Shown here: positions 49,143 to 59,610 of the stretch, piece after piece
Position numbering within the stretch: position 1 is the first letter of the stretch
How the letters are laid out: each line of letters begins with the position of its first letter
Assembly (NCBI GenBank): GCA_014898415.1
Contig: RCTD01000026.1
Span: 186,001 to 250,000 of the forward strand
DNA length: 64,000 nt
From: Stromatinia cepivora
Lineage: Eukaryota; Ascomycota; Leotiomycetes; Helotiales; Sclerotiniaceae
Direction: 5' to 3'
The notes under the pieces: generated by a model
The model's database searches: none
Seen by the model: the letters and a program-made list of their open reading frames with translations, nothing else
Told to the model about the DNA's origin: nothing
Program-made: the position numbers and the translations under genes

Positions 49143-51058
49143 GATTAATGATAATTGAACGACTGCAAAGCAAATCTTGCTATTATGTTGATCTAGAGAT
49201 GCTCTAAGCTTTGTACAATTTTCGTGAAAGGAAGATATAGCTTGGAGTATTTGACAAAGAGAAATAACAGGCCTTCATACATTAAGGGCCCAAGAAGAAA
49301 GAACTTGTGAGAAAGGAAAAATGAAATGATTATAACAGGAGTTTGTACAAATCTGTACGTGCCAAATGCATATATGCCGTGTAATAAAATCCAGCAAAGT
49401 GCTTGACATTGATGATCTTAATCATTTATTGTCAAATAAAATTGCATCATTACCCTCCTTAATGGGTTATCAATTCAGTACTTCGGTTTGGAGTTTCGAT
49501 GATATTTCAATTCCGTTGTAGTTGTATAGATATAATATATATCTAGCTTGTGCTATACGGAGTAGCAGAGAGAAGACAAACAAAAGAATATTAGTCATCA
49601 CTCGTGGTCTAACTTGATATGGTTAGAGCTTTCATACACTTCATTCTTGTCTACTTCCAGCGTCTACCGGCCTAAGCAACGCTTTGTAATAGCCTAAACA
49701 GCGTATTCCTACCGTTACTCCATATATCCAGAAATCTACACGAACCACCATCTGTAGCTTCCTGATGGTCAACGACACCGATAAATATATTCAGCATATC
49801 ATTGTGAGCATTTTACTTCTTGTCTGTTATTGTTAATATTGGTAGACTCATCTTAAAGTTGTGTTAAGATCAATTAATAGCCTATGTCACCTCCCAAGGT
49901 CAGCTCATCCAAATCTCCTCTTCATGCACCATATACATGTCATAATACCATTTAGTTCTGTGGCTGTATGAGAGTTCTGCCATTTTTGCAGATTGGTCAA
50001 GTTTAAAATCTGGCGATAGATTATGACACGATGTATCCGAGGATACTGGTTCATTTCTTGACACAATTTTGAAGTGTGGATTGTGTTTTTTTTGTGAGCA
50101 ATTTTGCCTATCATCAGAAGTCTAAAGCTAGATATCTTTATACAGAAGGGCATGACTTGAAGTTTTAGGGCGTCCCGGTGAAGACGATATGAATGTTGAG
50201 GTGGCTCTTAACAAATTTAACTTCAAAGAAGAGTTGAACATGCAGAAGGACCAGTGAATAGTGAAAATCACGCTACACATTCAATTGTATTTCCATTTTT
50301 CACTCCATTGCAAGGGGGGATTCAGCAGAAGGATCTCGGGCCCTGTTGTATCGCCCTACTGAGCGGGCAACCTCGATTCAGGGATCTGTGGTTAGAGAAA
50401 TGCAGATTCACGCTTATCAACGGCCTTCCTCCTCATTCTCATAAACCTCTCCGAACTAATAGCCGCCTTTCAGGATAATTGGGCTGCATAAAGTTCGGGA
50501 TCGTTTCTCGATTCGCTGCAGCGGGTGTCTTTTGGAGTTTTGAAGCTGAATGGTTAAGGTTGTTGTTGTGCAGTTGAGTACGCTGGTGCTTTTGGTGAGA
50601 GCTATGGGTTTTGCTTTATGAAGAAATGGGGGAATGAGGAAGGGATAAGATGGGGTGGATATTGGTGGAGAGAAGGGCTGTTGAGGACAAGAGAAGCTTG
50701 AGGGTGGTAAGAGTGGGCTGAAATGAAGAGGCTATGATGGGGTGAAGTTGAAGTGAGAAACTCGAGTGTGGTATGCAGACGGGCGTACCGATGCATCCTC
50801 AAAGTACAATAAGAGTCATTCGTAAGTATCACAATCACGATTATTCATACAGCGAAACCTTTTTTTTTTTTTTTTTGAAAGTCGCGCATTCAATTCAACT
50901 AGTTGTCGAATCTACTAAATCCATCAACACCATGTAACTGCCCGCAGTTACTGGTTCCTCGAATGCCACATCCTCAACTCCTTTATTCAGTTTCGCTCTA
51001 CATCCTCCAGCTCCATTCACTCATTTTCCTTGAGCAGCCTCCACGATGTTGAAGAATC
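49143..51058. other. Intergenic region, no gene supported
   Basis: Upstream of the HExxH gene. A minus frame at 49905-50153 starts with ATG but has no recognisable domain. A T17-like homopolymer run lies at about 50862-50877. Promoter elements for the HExxH gene should lie next to 49142. Confidence 0.4.
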
Positions 51059-51806
51059 CTATAAGACCTTTCCCATGCCACTCCTAATGTCACGTCCACC
51101 AGACTCCCTCTCTTTCATCCATCGGTCATATCCACTTGTCTGGTGCGTCGTACCAATCTCTTGATTCGGAAAATGGGATTGCTGTCCACGGGACTCCCTC
51201 TCTTTCCTCCATTCCTCATATCCTTCTCTCTGTTCGGCCGTTCCAGTCCCTTCAGTCGAGACATGGGATTGCTCCATTGTCGTTTTCCAGGTATCTCTAC
51301 CGTCATCCCACCCACCAGCTTGCGACACAAAGTATCCATTACCATATACTCCCATAGAAGCGTAAGGTAACGCGTACTGAGCGGAAAAGGAAGGATGAAG
51401 TGCTGCTGGTTTTAGATCAGTAAAAATTGAATGAGAGGAATATGAAGCACATACTTTCCGTCATATATGTACTCTGCGAGTTCGCCTGTGGAGTTTCGGA
51501 TGGCCAGGAACTGTACGTTTGCTGACTTTCATTCTGGCCAAGAAGACGAGGTTGGTCAAAGAGAGGAACAGGAGGTTTAGGACCATGAATTTGTCTGTGT
51601 GAAAATACTTCTTTGCTCCCAGTTCCCCCAGTCCTCCTGTACTCATCGTATAGTCGGTCTTCAGATTTCCTCGCGTCTTGCACCATTACTTTTCTGAATT
51701 CTAAATATCTGATTTTGAATTCCTTGGTAGTCTCAGACATACGAGGACGAGGAGGTATGAGTGGTTTGACTGGTTTACTACTTTTATGTCGTTTGCTTGA
51801 TGACAT
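51059..51806 (-). CDS. Hypothetical protein with duplicated YxxWxKERES motif
   Basis: Two exons, 51806-51455 and 51405-51059, with a 49-nt intron (GTATGT...ACCAG, TTACTGA branch site), give 232 aa. The N-terminus is basic and Pro-rich (MSSSKRHKSSKPVKPLIPPR), followed by a charged helical part (EFKIRYLEFRKVMVQDARKS). The spliced centre reads TALHPSFSAQYALPYASMGV. The C-terminal part contains two near-identical units, GYEEWRKERESRGQQSHFP and GYDRWMKERESGGRD, about 35 residues apart. No signal peptide, membrane segment or known domain. An in-frame upstream ATG at 51857 is less likely because the extra sequence is AT-rich and hydrophobic. Function unknown. Confidence 0.6.
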
Positions 51807-52722
51807 GTTGTGTTCAAAGTTGATATTAATATTAAAGAGAAAGAGAAAGAGAATCAAATTCCAAAAGCGGGCGATTACGAACCCTTAAGTAAACGTTTCT
51901 CAGCAGCCATGACTGTGTCAAAAGCACTGATATTATCATATGAATGTTCACAAATCAATCTTTGTGACTGTTCCAACGTATTTTACGAATGAATCATGGT
52001 TCGCAGATGATTTGATTCTCAAAAGTCCAATATCTGACTCGAATTTGACACGTAGGACTAATTACTTGAGCTTGATATATATATGGAGCCCTGAGTGTTG
52101 AGATGTAATAACACCTTAGAACTTCCTCTCATTCTGTAGTCGCTTAACTCTCCAAGAAATGTCCTCGATGAACACTCGTGGGAAGGTAAACAGTGGTCGT
52201 TCCGACAGTATTTCCAAAGTCTGCCTGTCCACCTCGTCACACAAAACGGCAGTGAACAAATTTGAGCATTTTACTTGGTAGTGAATTAAGTGAGAACTCA
52301 TCACTTCATTAACCTTCCAAATGACTTGACGGAAACAATTAAATCCATCGAGTCATTCAACAATGACTCCACGCAAAGATGTGAATCTATCGAGTCGTCC
52401 AACAATGACTATCCCGATAACAATTCGGTGAGCATGCGGTGCGGAAAATTCATTCATGACGCATCAGTGTAGAAAATGACTCGGGGGTCAATGGCACAGT
52501 CATGAAGTCTCTTAGGAGTTTTATCGGAATTTATGATTTTCTTTCAAGGCCTAGCCAGCTTCGAGGAAAACAGAGGTACTTCACTGCCCGCAGCTGATCG
52601 CATCAAAAGGTAGACGCAACGGAGAGATTTGCCACGCTAATGAACTCGCCGTGCAAAAATGGCACCCCTCATCGAAGCAAAGAAATATATACAAAGACCA
52701 ACAGCATGCTCAAATCTCTTCT
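51807..52722. other. Intergenic region with a 42-bp duplication
   Basis: No gene supported. Two diverged copies of a sequence like aatccatcgagtcattcaac begin at 52342 and 52384. Confidence 0.4.
52342..52413 (+). repeat. Two-copy 42-bp direct repeat
   Basis: The core atc-atcgagtc-t-caacaatgact occurs at 52342 and again 42 bp later with about four mismatches. Because 42 is a multiple of three, a short frame reads SIES-NND twice. Confidence 0.6.
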
Positions 52723-53714
52723 TCAATCCAATGCAGACAACCGAGTGCAATGATAAACCTCTCCCTTGTACCGGAAATCATCTTCGGAACGGTCCGACCT
52801 TACAAACCTTTTCATCTTCATCTTCACATTATCAATCTCCATCCTATCAATACTGAATTTAACAGCCGGAGCCTCACAAATACAACGACGCCATAAAGGC
52901 AACAGCCGCACATCAAAAACGCTTAAAGCTTTCATTGCCATTTCCCTGCTCTTCAAATACTCCGCCTCATAGTGATCTATTAGAGGTTTAGAGTCCCTAC
53001 TGTGCATCCGAGGACAAATGATTAAGTCGTCTGGCATTTTCCATTTCCCATCCCAAACAAAAAGTATTTGGGAGGGTCACCTTCGGGAGGATCACCTCCA
53101 CACTCGTTTTCTATGATGGATACTGCGACGTAGAGTAGTACTTTTTCTACTTGGGTCATATTTTTAAGGCGAGCTTCGGGATTGGCTTTGGTGGGACAGA
53201 TGGGGATTTCATCTAGCATTTGAGTTGAATTCTCATCATGCAGTTCGAATCGGAGGATGTGTCCATCTGTAATATAGTGCAGCTTAGTGGTTGTAGGATT
53301 CCATTTTTCGTGCTCGTCCATTTCCAACAAGGTGACTTCCAACTAGAATTATAAATTATCAGAATGAATGATGTCTTCAAATAAGCTACTCGTCCTACTC
53401 ACTAGTATTATGTGCAAGGAATTTGATATCTTTTGTCGCATGAATGTAGTTTCCCAACGAAGATTTGCGTCATCAGGATCATTTCGCTTGATTTGGAATA
53501 TAAATAACGGTAAACGACGATTGAGGAATTGATGCAAAATCCGAGGATCTATCAACCAGAGACAAGTGACCACTGCATCAAGCGGAGCCATGGTCTTTCG
53601 AGCTATGTACACATCTGGTCGGCTTTCCATGTAACGTTCAACGTCAACAACACGGGGTGATGGCTCTAGAGTTGTGAGGGGGAGCTCCGATACATTTAAT
53701 GGACGAAAAGGCAT
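52723..53714 (-). CDS. Hypothetical protein, frame shifted between exon 2 and the C-terminal part
   Basis: Exon 1 (53714-about 53401) starts MPFRPLNVSELPLTTLEP and ends in NSLHIIL before a GTGAGT donor; exon 2 begins at about 53342 (LEVTLLEMDEHEKWNP) and is coding to about 53070. The frame then stops at 53022-53024, but the -strand frame one base over continues without a break as ILFVWDGKWKMPDDLIICPR through EYLKSREMAMKALSVFDVRL to a stop at 52723. The two parts overlap in a short window containing CCCAAATACTTTTTG. Either a small indel, a sequencing error or an unrecognised intron (a 65-nt GT-AG candidate exists, but without a good branch site) separates them. An upstream in-frame ATG at 53837 is possible. 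No domain recognised. Confidence 0.4.
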
Positions 53715-55820
53715 GATTGTAATGCATAGCAATAAGGATAAACCAAGATTGGGTGTAACGAATAATCTTCCTTTTTGGAATGATAAGGAACAATGTTTTA
53801 AGTACGTCGAAGAGGAGAATTCCCCCCCAAAAATCATTCATGTATTTGACGTGCCAAGCTGCACTTGCCACGTTCACGAAAGAAGCTTTGATAAATCGAA
53901 GATGGAAGGGGCGCATGGAAACACCAAAACCAAAAGTTAATATTAAAAGGAAAAACTATTTCAGAATCATACCCGCTTGCAACTCCAGTTTTCTGGCACA
54001 TTGACATCTCCTGTGCCATCATACATAGCTTGACTGAATAGGCACAAAAAGGTCTCTGTCGCAATACACCACCATCGGGTTTCACATATTTGGTAGCGAG
54101 GATGTCAGGAGGTCTTGTGCTATTCTCGACTCATGCCATAACAGCGAGAAGAACATCGTGTTTAGCGTCTCGATATATAGCCAGGAACGCCATGAGATTT
54201 TCTGCTACCGCTTGTGCGTCGAACGTCGCCGCCAATAACCCATGGAGAATTCATCCCTAGATACATCATTGCGCAATGTCTAGTGTGAAGTATTAGTTGA
54301 CTACTGGCGGATTTCGCGTGCACTATATGGATGCATATTATGATAAAAGGTGAGGGGCGAGAACTTCTTCCACGCGATACCATACCATAAGTCTCAGACC
54401 TATCACTGGACGTTGGAACACGGTGACCAAGGTTGATGATTATGCGCGACATACTGCGATGCCCAAAAAGGGGAAGAGATTTAAAAGACGACTGCATTTC
54501 CAAGCAGGTATGTAATTATACCGAGTAAAAATACAGTCACACAAGAATTGGCGACTTATCAAATATCTCCGACCGAGTATTATCGAAGAATGTCATAAGT
54601 ACATCTCAACAAACACCCATAGCTCGCTCGCGTGCCTGTCTCCAGAATAAATTAACGCTCTGTGTGTGGTCTCTCCTCTGTGTGGGATCCTCACTTACAT
54701 ACGAAGAAATCATGAGGCTATATATCAATTTAACCGCGCCATGAAGAAAAAACGCGTTGATATACTCGAAAGACCCCTTGAATACATATCCACGGGAACG
54801 AATTCGAAAGACTGGGTATTCAGTCTTCAAATGAAGTGCCGTTTAAGAAGGGATAATATGCGTGGCAGTGCACGCAGGTTGCTGTTCTAATCACAGCAAG
54901 CACCAGACATCACACGATTTAATTTTTGTAGGTGACCTTTTCATTTTGAAGATTCTTATGATTTTATTTTATTGAGAAAATTCGTATGAAGATTCTCATG
55001 GTTTTATCCATGTGGAGAAATGTCGCACAGGGGTGTTTACCTTCCGACTACTTATTCCTAAGAACTTAGGAATATGGAGGAGACTCCATACCATATGCGA
55101 AGGGAAACAGACCTCCATCTATTTTGAGATATGCAACAAAACAACGGAGAGCTAGCAGGATCACGCGATATAAGTTTTTCCATGACAAGCCCTGATCTTT
55201 CGTCAGGTGACCCACACGTGTAGTGTAGTAATGTGAGGCAAAGCACAATTTACCTCGGGACACTATGTCGATACTACTGTGTTGAGCAGCGACATTAAAT
55301 CCTGCAAACATACACCTTTAAGACATGCAGACTCGACAATGAGAGTTTTGATTCCTGTACTCTGTCTTCTTGTTCATTGACAGAGCCTCAAAGAAAGAAT
55401 CTCGACTCGTTCATTTCAATCTCACCCTCCTTTATTAATCGTCGCGTTTCGTGAAAGGAGCGCTCGATGGGCTGAATTTCTCTTTTAACATAGACAATGA
55501 AAAGCCAAGCTGCCTGGGAATGTACCGCGTCTCATTTCATAATTATTCGCGGACAAATTTGCTCAATTGCGATCGATCATTCTAAGAGTAGATGGAGCAG
55601 CCGTTCTTTTACACCCAAAAGGTATGGCTTAATTCTGCATTACTATGTTATATTCATTCACTTCACATCACATCACATCAGCTGATTTCTCGAACATACG
55701 ATAAGAATCCGTATTTTGTTCCAGTTCATCTATCTATGAATAAATCTGATGAATATACATTTCCTCCCCTTTCTAACAGATAGCCAAGTGGTATCTTATT
55801 ATTCTTCATCCAATTCTAAT
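53715..55820. other. Intergenic region, no gene supported
   Basis: Several 60-110 codon frames occur on both strands but none has a signal peptide, domain or convincing splice partner. A loose ~50-bp duplication (aagattcttatgattttatt / aagattctcatggttttatc) is at about 54948-55005. The right end is the 3' flank of a secreted-protein gene. Confidence 0.35.
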
Positions 55821-56249
55821 CTAAGGGCAGTCAAATGCACATCTGCACCCCCAGAAATTCTTTCCAACTCCCTCCCCGCAAGCACATCCGTTTTTTCCAC
55901 CCCAAGTCTTACCATTGTAAGCAAACTTTGGAATTGCTCTAGTATTAAATTGAGGGGGTGAAGCCCATCCGTTAATCGAAACGCTCATGGGAGGGTCTTC
56001 AGATGTGACTGTCATATATTGGTCAGCCTGGGGGTGGATAAGACCTCCTTTCTGGATGCAGTTGTGATCGTAAATTATGGCCTCGGAGGATAAAAATCCG
56101 TCTTTTCTTATGTATTCTTGCCAGCCAAAGGTACAGGTCCCTGGACCTTGAGTAACGCAGTACTTGTTGTCGCGTTCGGTGAGGACTTCTGTTGGAAGGG
56201 CGGTAGCGAGTGTTGCCGCCAAGATTGGAATGAATGTTGTGAGTTTCAT
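55821..56249 (-). CDS. Small secreted protein, member 1 of a local family
   Basis: Single exon, 142 aa, ATG at 56249. It has a clear signal peptide (MKLTTFIPILAATLATALP) and then a short propeptide-like TEVLTERD. The mature part begins YCVTQGPGTCTFGWQEYI, with the family landmark EAIIYDHNCI about 25 residues later, a beta-rich middle (MTVTSEDPPMSVSINGWA) and a cysteine-dense end (NGCACGEG, GCRCAFDCP). An upstream in-frame ATG exists at 56345, but its extension is Lys/Thr-rich and would bury the signal peptide. Two further members lie to the right on the same strand and one on the opposite strand. No known domain; probably an extracellular, effector-like protein. Confidence 0.72.
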   Translation of the reverse strand: MKLTTFIPILAATLATALPTEVLTERDNKYCVTQGPGTCTFGWQEYIRKDGFLSSEAIIYDHNCIQKGGLIHPQADQYMTVTSEDPPMSVSINGWASPPQFNTRAIPKFAYNGKTWGGKNGCACGEGVGKNFWGCRCAFDCP

Positions 56250-56806
56250 TGTTGTTGCTTGTTTTGATTTGTTTGGTTGTGTTTTTGTTTTTCTTTTTGT
56301 TTCGAGTGTTCTGTTTGTTTTGTATAAAGGAATAATCACATTCATGAGTGCGGGGCATTGTGATCCTTATACGAAAACTCTTGAACATTGTTCTCTGTAT
56401 AAAGGATTGGGTCTACGAATTAGTCCATTCAACTATTTTGGGACGTTCAGAACAAAGGTTTTGTAGTGGGTATTAACAGGTAAATTCGTCAAAGAAGTAG
56501 AATTTACACAATAGATTGTCTACACAAGTCGTGAGATAAGAGCGATACCTGGGAATCCTCTTCTGAAGATTTTAGTCATAGGGCGCCGGTAGCAATTTGA
56601 TGTGAAGCAACGATTTCAATTTATATTCCATTCCACCTGCATCATTTATGGAATACTAAAACACCTACGAGAACCTTCTTCTTCCCTTTCAAAAGATCCA
56701 CCCTTCACTGAAAAAAAAACCATTCCATTCTCATTAGCAAAACAAATGCACCTTCAGAAGGAACATTTCTCCCAAGCTGCGTTCCCTAGCCTCTCGCCTC
56801 CTCGCC
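56250..56806. other. Spacer between secreted-protein genes
   Basis: Contains the promoter of member 1 and the 3' flank of member 2. T/G-rich leader next to 56250 on the plus strand. No gene seen. Confidence 0.4.
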
Positions 56807-57364
56807 CTAACAGTCGCATTTGAACGGACAAATCCATGCATACCATGCCCCCTTATCTGGAAGATCATTGTATTTCAAAGTACAGGCCTCTCTCGGATCA
56901 ACATGACCGTTCTCCGACGGACCACGCTGACCATCTTTCAAAGCTCGTCCGTCGCTCTGATAAAGAGGCATGAAATACTCCGTGTTGGTAGGTTCCCAAG
57001 TCCGTTGAATAACCTCATTCAATCTCACCACATTGCATGTTCTGAACTGATCGTGCCAATCTGAAGTAGAGATTTCATTTGGCACTTGGCCCGGTGTACG
57101 AATAACACAGTCAGTATCAACGATGAAGGATGTGGCGCTGTCGCCGTTAAATTGGTAGACGAAGGTGCAGGTTTTGTCGCCGAAAGCTAGGGCTTTTTGA
57201 GCACAGAGTTGTGGTGTTGGTGTTTTTGTTTTTCTTGGTTTCGAATCGGTGTGGGAACCGGCTATTCTCAGGAGATCGGGAAGTGGGTCGGCAACGGCCG
57301 TTGGCATAGCGTAGGAAACTAATGCTGAGATGGCTATGATGAATATGACGGTGATGTACTTCAT
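56807..57364 (-). CDS. Small secreted protein, member 2 of the local family
   Basis: Single exon, 185 aa, ATG at 57364. Signal peptide MKYITVIFIIAISALVSYAM, then a Pro/Lys/Thr-rich spacer. The mature part has LCAQKALAFGDKTCTFVYQF, parallel to CVTQGPGTCTF in member 1, then the landmark FIVDTDCVI, an insert of about 60 residues, and a C-terminal WYAWICPFKCDC resembling the FWGCRCAFDCP end of member 1. It is longer than its neighbours. The in-frame ATG at 57598 is rejected because the extra 78 residues lack coding character and would hide the signal sequence. Function unknown; secretion predicted. Confidence 0.7.
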   Translation of the reverse strand: MKYITVIFIIAISALVSYAMPTAVADPLPDLLRIAGSHTDSKPRKTKTPTPQLCAQKALAFGDKTCTFVYQFNGDSATSFIVDTDCVIRTPGQVPNEISTSDWHDQFRTCNVVRLNEVIQRTWEPTNTEYFMPLYQSDGRALKDGQRGPSENGHVDPREACTLKYNDLPDKGAWYAWICPFKCDC

Positions 57365-58499
57365 ATTTGCTGAATTGGCGGCTCTGTTTAAGCTACGTAT
57401 CTGGGTAAAGTCTGTCTGTAAGAGTTTTTTCGTGCGAGTTTGGTTGGTTGTTGATTCAAAAATGGGTCTTTGTGTCGAGAACTTGGTGGAAGAAATTATC
57501 TGTGATTTTTGTGATGAAGTTGATGTAGTGATTTTAGCGATTTTTAGATGTGGATCTACAGTAGCGATCCTTTTGATCAAGAAAGTTTGTACACACAATT
57601 ATTGCAAAGAAGCTCGAGTCATTTGGTATGACAGTTACTCATAATTTGCGTATATGACTGTTCGTGAATAGTCTCTTGACTCATTGCAAGAATCGCGGAA
57701 TCATTCATAATTCACCTTGTTCACATACAGGAGTTCTAACCCTTCATGGCTTTTCAATATTTGCTTCGTGGAGAAGATTCCCGACACGTTTTGAGGGTTT
57801 GTGTTTACAAGTCTCGCATTTCCTATTCGATCCTACTCACTCATGACGCCGATTCAATCCATTAATCGTATATTTAAGATGCCTCCAATCTTTCTATATC
57901 GCCGTTAAACATAACCATCACTCTCAAGAGAGTAGGACGGTGGAGATAGCCATCGTAAAGAGATCACTGATGGTATATTTAGAAGTTTCTGTCAAGGACA
58001 TATATGTTCCTTATTTGCATGGCGAGTTTCTTTGCTTTCTTCGTACACGATAGTCGAAAAACAATTTATCTAGCGATGTAAATGATTTTCTATGATAAGT
58101 TGACGAAGTAAAATATTCCATCGGATACATTGAAATAAACAAGTGTAGTGTCAGGTATAGTTCAATGGAAAAGATTGAGTCATCAGTATAGCTGCCACTC
58201 ATGCATTTCATTATTGCCTATAAACCAATTATTAAGTGGCGCGTCTCGCAGACCGGGAAAATATTTTCAGTTCACATACATCAATCAAGCCCAACCATTT
58301 CTGCTGTGTCGTACCACAGTCGGTCCACGGGACACAGGCAAAATTTGCAAGCCGCGATATTTGATCTTTTGTAGAGTCAGGCGTTTGTTATTGTTTCTAT
58401 CCGGCATGTACTATGTCCAGCATATATCTCTAATTATTCCATCACAGTCATACCCATCCCTCGCGGTACTTCCAGAGCACAACAGGAATCTTCATCAAT
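57365..58499. other. Spacer between secreted-protein genes
   Basis: No supported gene. A 130-codon plus frame at 58148-58540 is antisense to the broken family member and lacks any signal or domain. Confidence 0.4.
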
Positions 58500-58970
58500 T
58501 CACCTTCGGTGGATCTGGTCACAACCAAACAAGGATGTAAATGCAAAAAAATCATTTCCGCTATCCCTTCCACAATCATTCTCAACACCATACTCAGTCT
58601 TACCATATGTAAATACCGGACAGCCCCGTGTAGCATTTCTATGTATGGTCAAATCACCAGGAGACACTCCCTCCAGGTACACGGTGATTGGTCCCCTGGG
58701 GACAGGCTGATTCATGGTCGTCTTAATGATATTGCAGTCTTTGTCGACGATTGTGAGGGTTTTGGGCTGTTGCATTTCACCCATGGGATATCCGAAGTGG
58801 TAGAGATCATCTTTGGGGGGAATGTCCCAGCGCATGTATAATTCCCAGCATTGGTGGTGGCCCTCGCATTTCAGAGCTTTATCCCGTCACACGGATTGTT
58901 GAACTGGTCCGCTTGTGACGAGAGAGATGAGAGAGAGGATTGGGAGAAGTGTGGTGGCGAGGAAATGCAT
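58500..58970 (-). pseudogene. Small secreted protein, member 3, with an in-frame TGA at codon 28
   Basis: One frame of 157 codons from ATG 58970 to TGA 58500-58502 is interrupted only by TGA at 58889-58887, six or so codons after the signal peptide (MHFLATTLLPILSLISLVTS). After the stop the frame continues as CEGHHQCWELYMRWDI, with family landmark LTIVDKDCNI and later ATRGCPVFTYGKTEYG, clearly homologous to member 4. No intron of sensible length removes the stop. It is either a recent pseudogene or depends on readthrough; the base after the stop is C (TGA C), a context known to leak in fungi, but without the CTA that strengthens it. Confidence 0.65.
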
Positions 58971-59247
58971 CGTTGTTATCTCCCCGCCCGAATAAAAGTT
59001 GTTTGACATTCAGCTCGAGCCTTCCAACATCTTACATCCACAAAACCATACATCTCCCATATCAAAGAAAATCACAAACGGAAATCAAATTCGTACATCT
59101 CGAGTATCACTGCATATCTCCGAGAACCCTCACCTCGTCCACATCAAGAAACAATTACCAGTAAGTAAGATATCCAAGAAGAGAAATATATTTATTGACC
59201 ACCCACATAGATCATTCCACCCAAACCTCATTCCCAACTCAACAATC
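58971..59247. promoter_or_regulatory. Divergent promoter between secreted-family members 3 and 4
   Basis: Only 277 bp separates the start codons of two homologous, divergently oriented genes, so the interval should hold both promoters. The plus strand toward member 4 is CA/CT-rich (cccacatagatcattccacc and similar) just before the ATG. No defined motif can be named. Confidence 0.4.
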
Positions 59248-59610
59248 ATGCAAATCTTCGCTACTACTCTTTTCACCATCTTCTCCCTCCTCGTATCCGT
59301 CGTCAACGGCTCTGCGAAGAACTGTCTTAACCAACACGAGAAATGCATCCTGTGGATGGTATGGTCGGCAGGCTCACCCGGTCTTAAAGCCGGTACCATG
59401 GCGTTGCCCAAGGAGCTAATACTCTACGACAAGAACTGCGCCGTGCTCGAAACCAAAATTGAGCAACCTGAAAAGAAAGGCCCCATCATGATTAAATCTT
59501 CTTTGCCTGGTCTCCTAACTATCACTGGCGAGGATGCCACTAGAATTGAGAAGAAACCCATGTTCACGCATGGCAAATGCTGGCATCCGTCACCTGGAAA
59601 TGTGGATTAG
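59248..59610 (+). CDS. Small secreted protein, member 4 of the local family
   Basis: Single exon, 120 aa, ATG at 59248. The signal peptide MQIFATTLFTIFSLLVSVVN resembles that of member 3. The mature part NCLNQHEKCILWMVWSAGSP is followed by the landmark ELILYDKNCAVLETK, then QPEKKGPIMIKSSLPGLLTI and ATRIEKKPMFTHGK. It aligns along its length with member 3 (QPVPRGPITVYL, PGDLTIHRNATR, PVFTYGK), but ends about 25 residues earlier (CWHPSPGNVD), so it may be C-terminally shortened. It is divergent from member 3 across a short promoter. No enzyme motif; predicted extracellular. Confidence 0.72.
   Translation: MQIFATTLFTIFSLLVSVVNGSAKNCLNQHEKCILWMVWSAGSPGLKAGTMALPKELILYDKNCAVLETKIEQPEKKGPIMIKSSLPGLLTITGEDATRIEKKPMFTHGKCWHPSPGNVD

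Noticed and set aside
58150..58200. tRNA-like stretch (tatagttcaatggaaaagat)
   Set aside because: Resembles an A box, but no B box, acceptor stem or anticodon arm can be formed.
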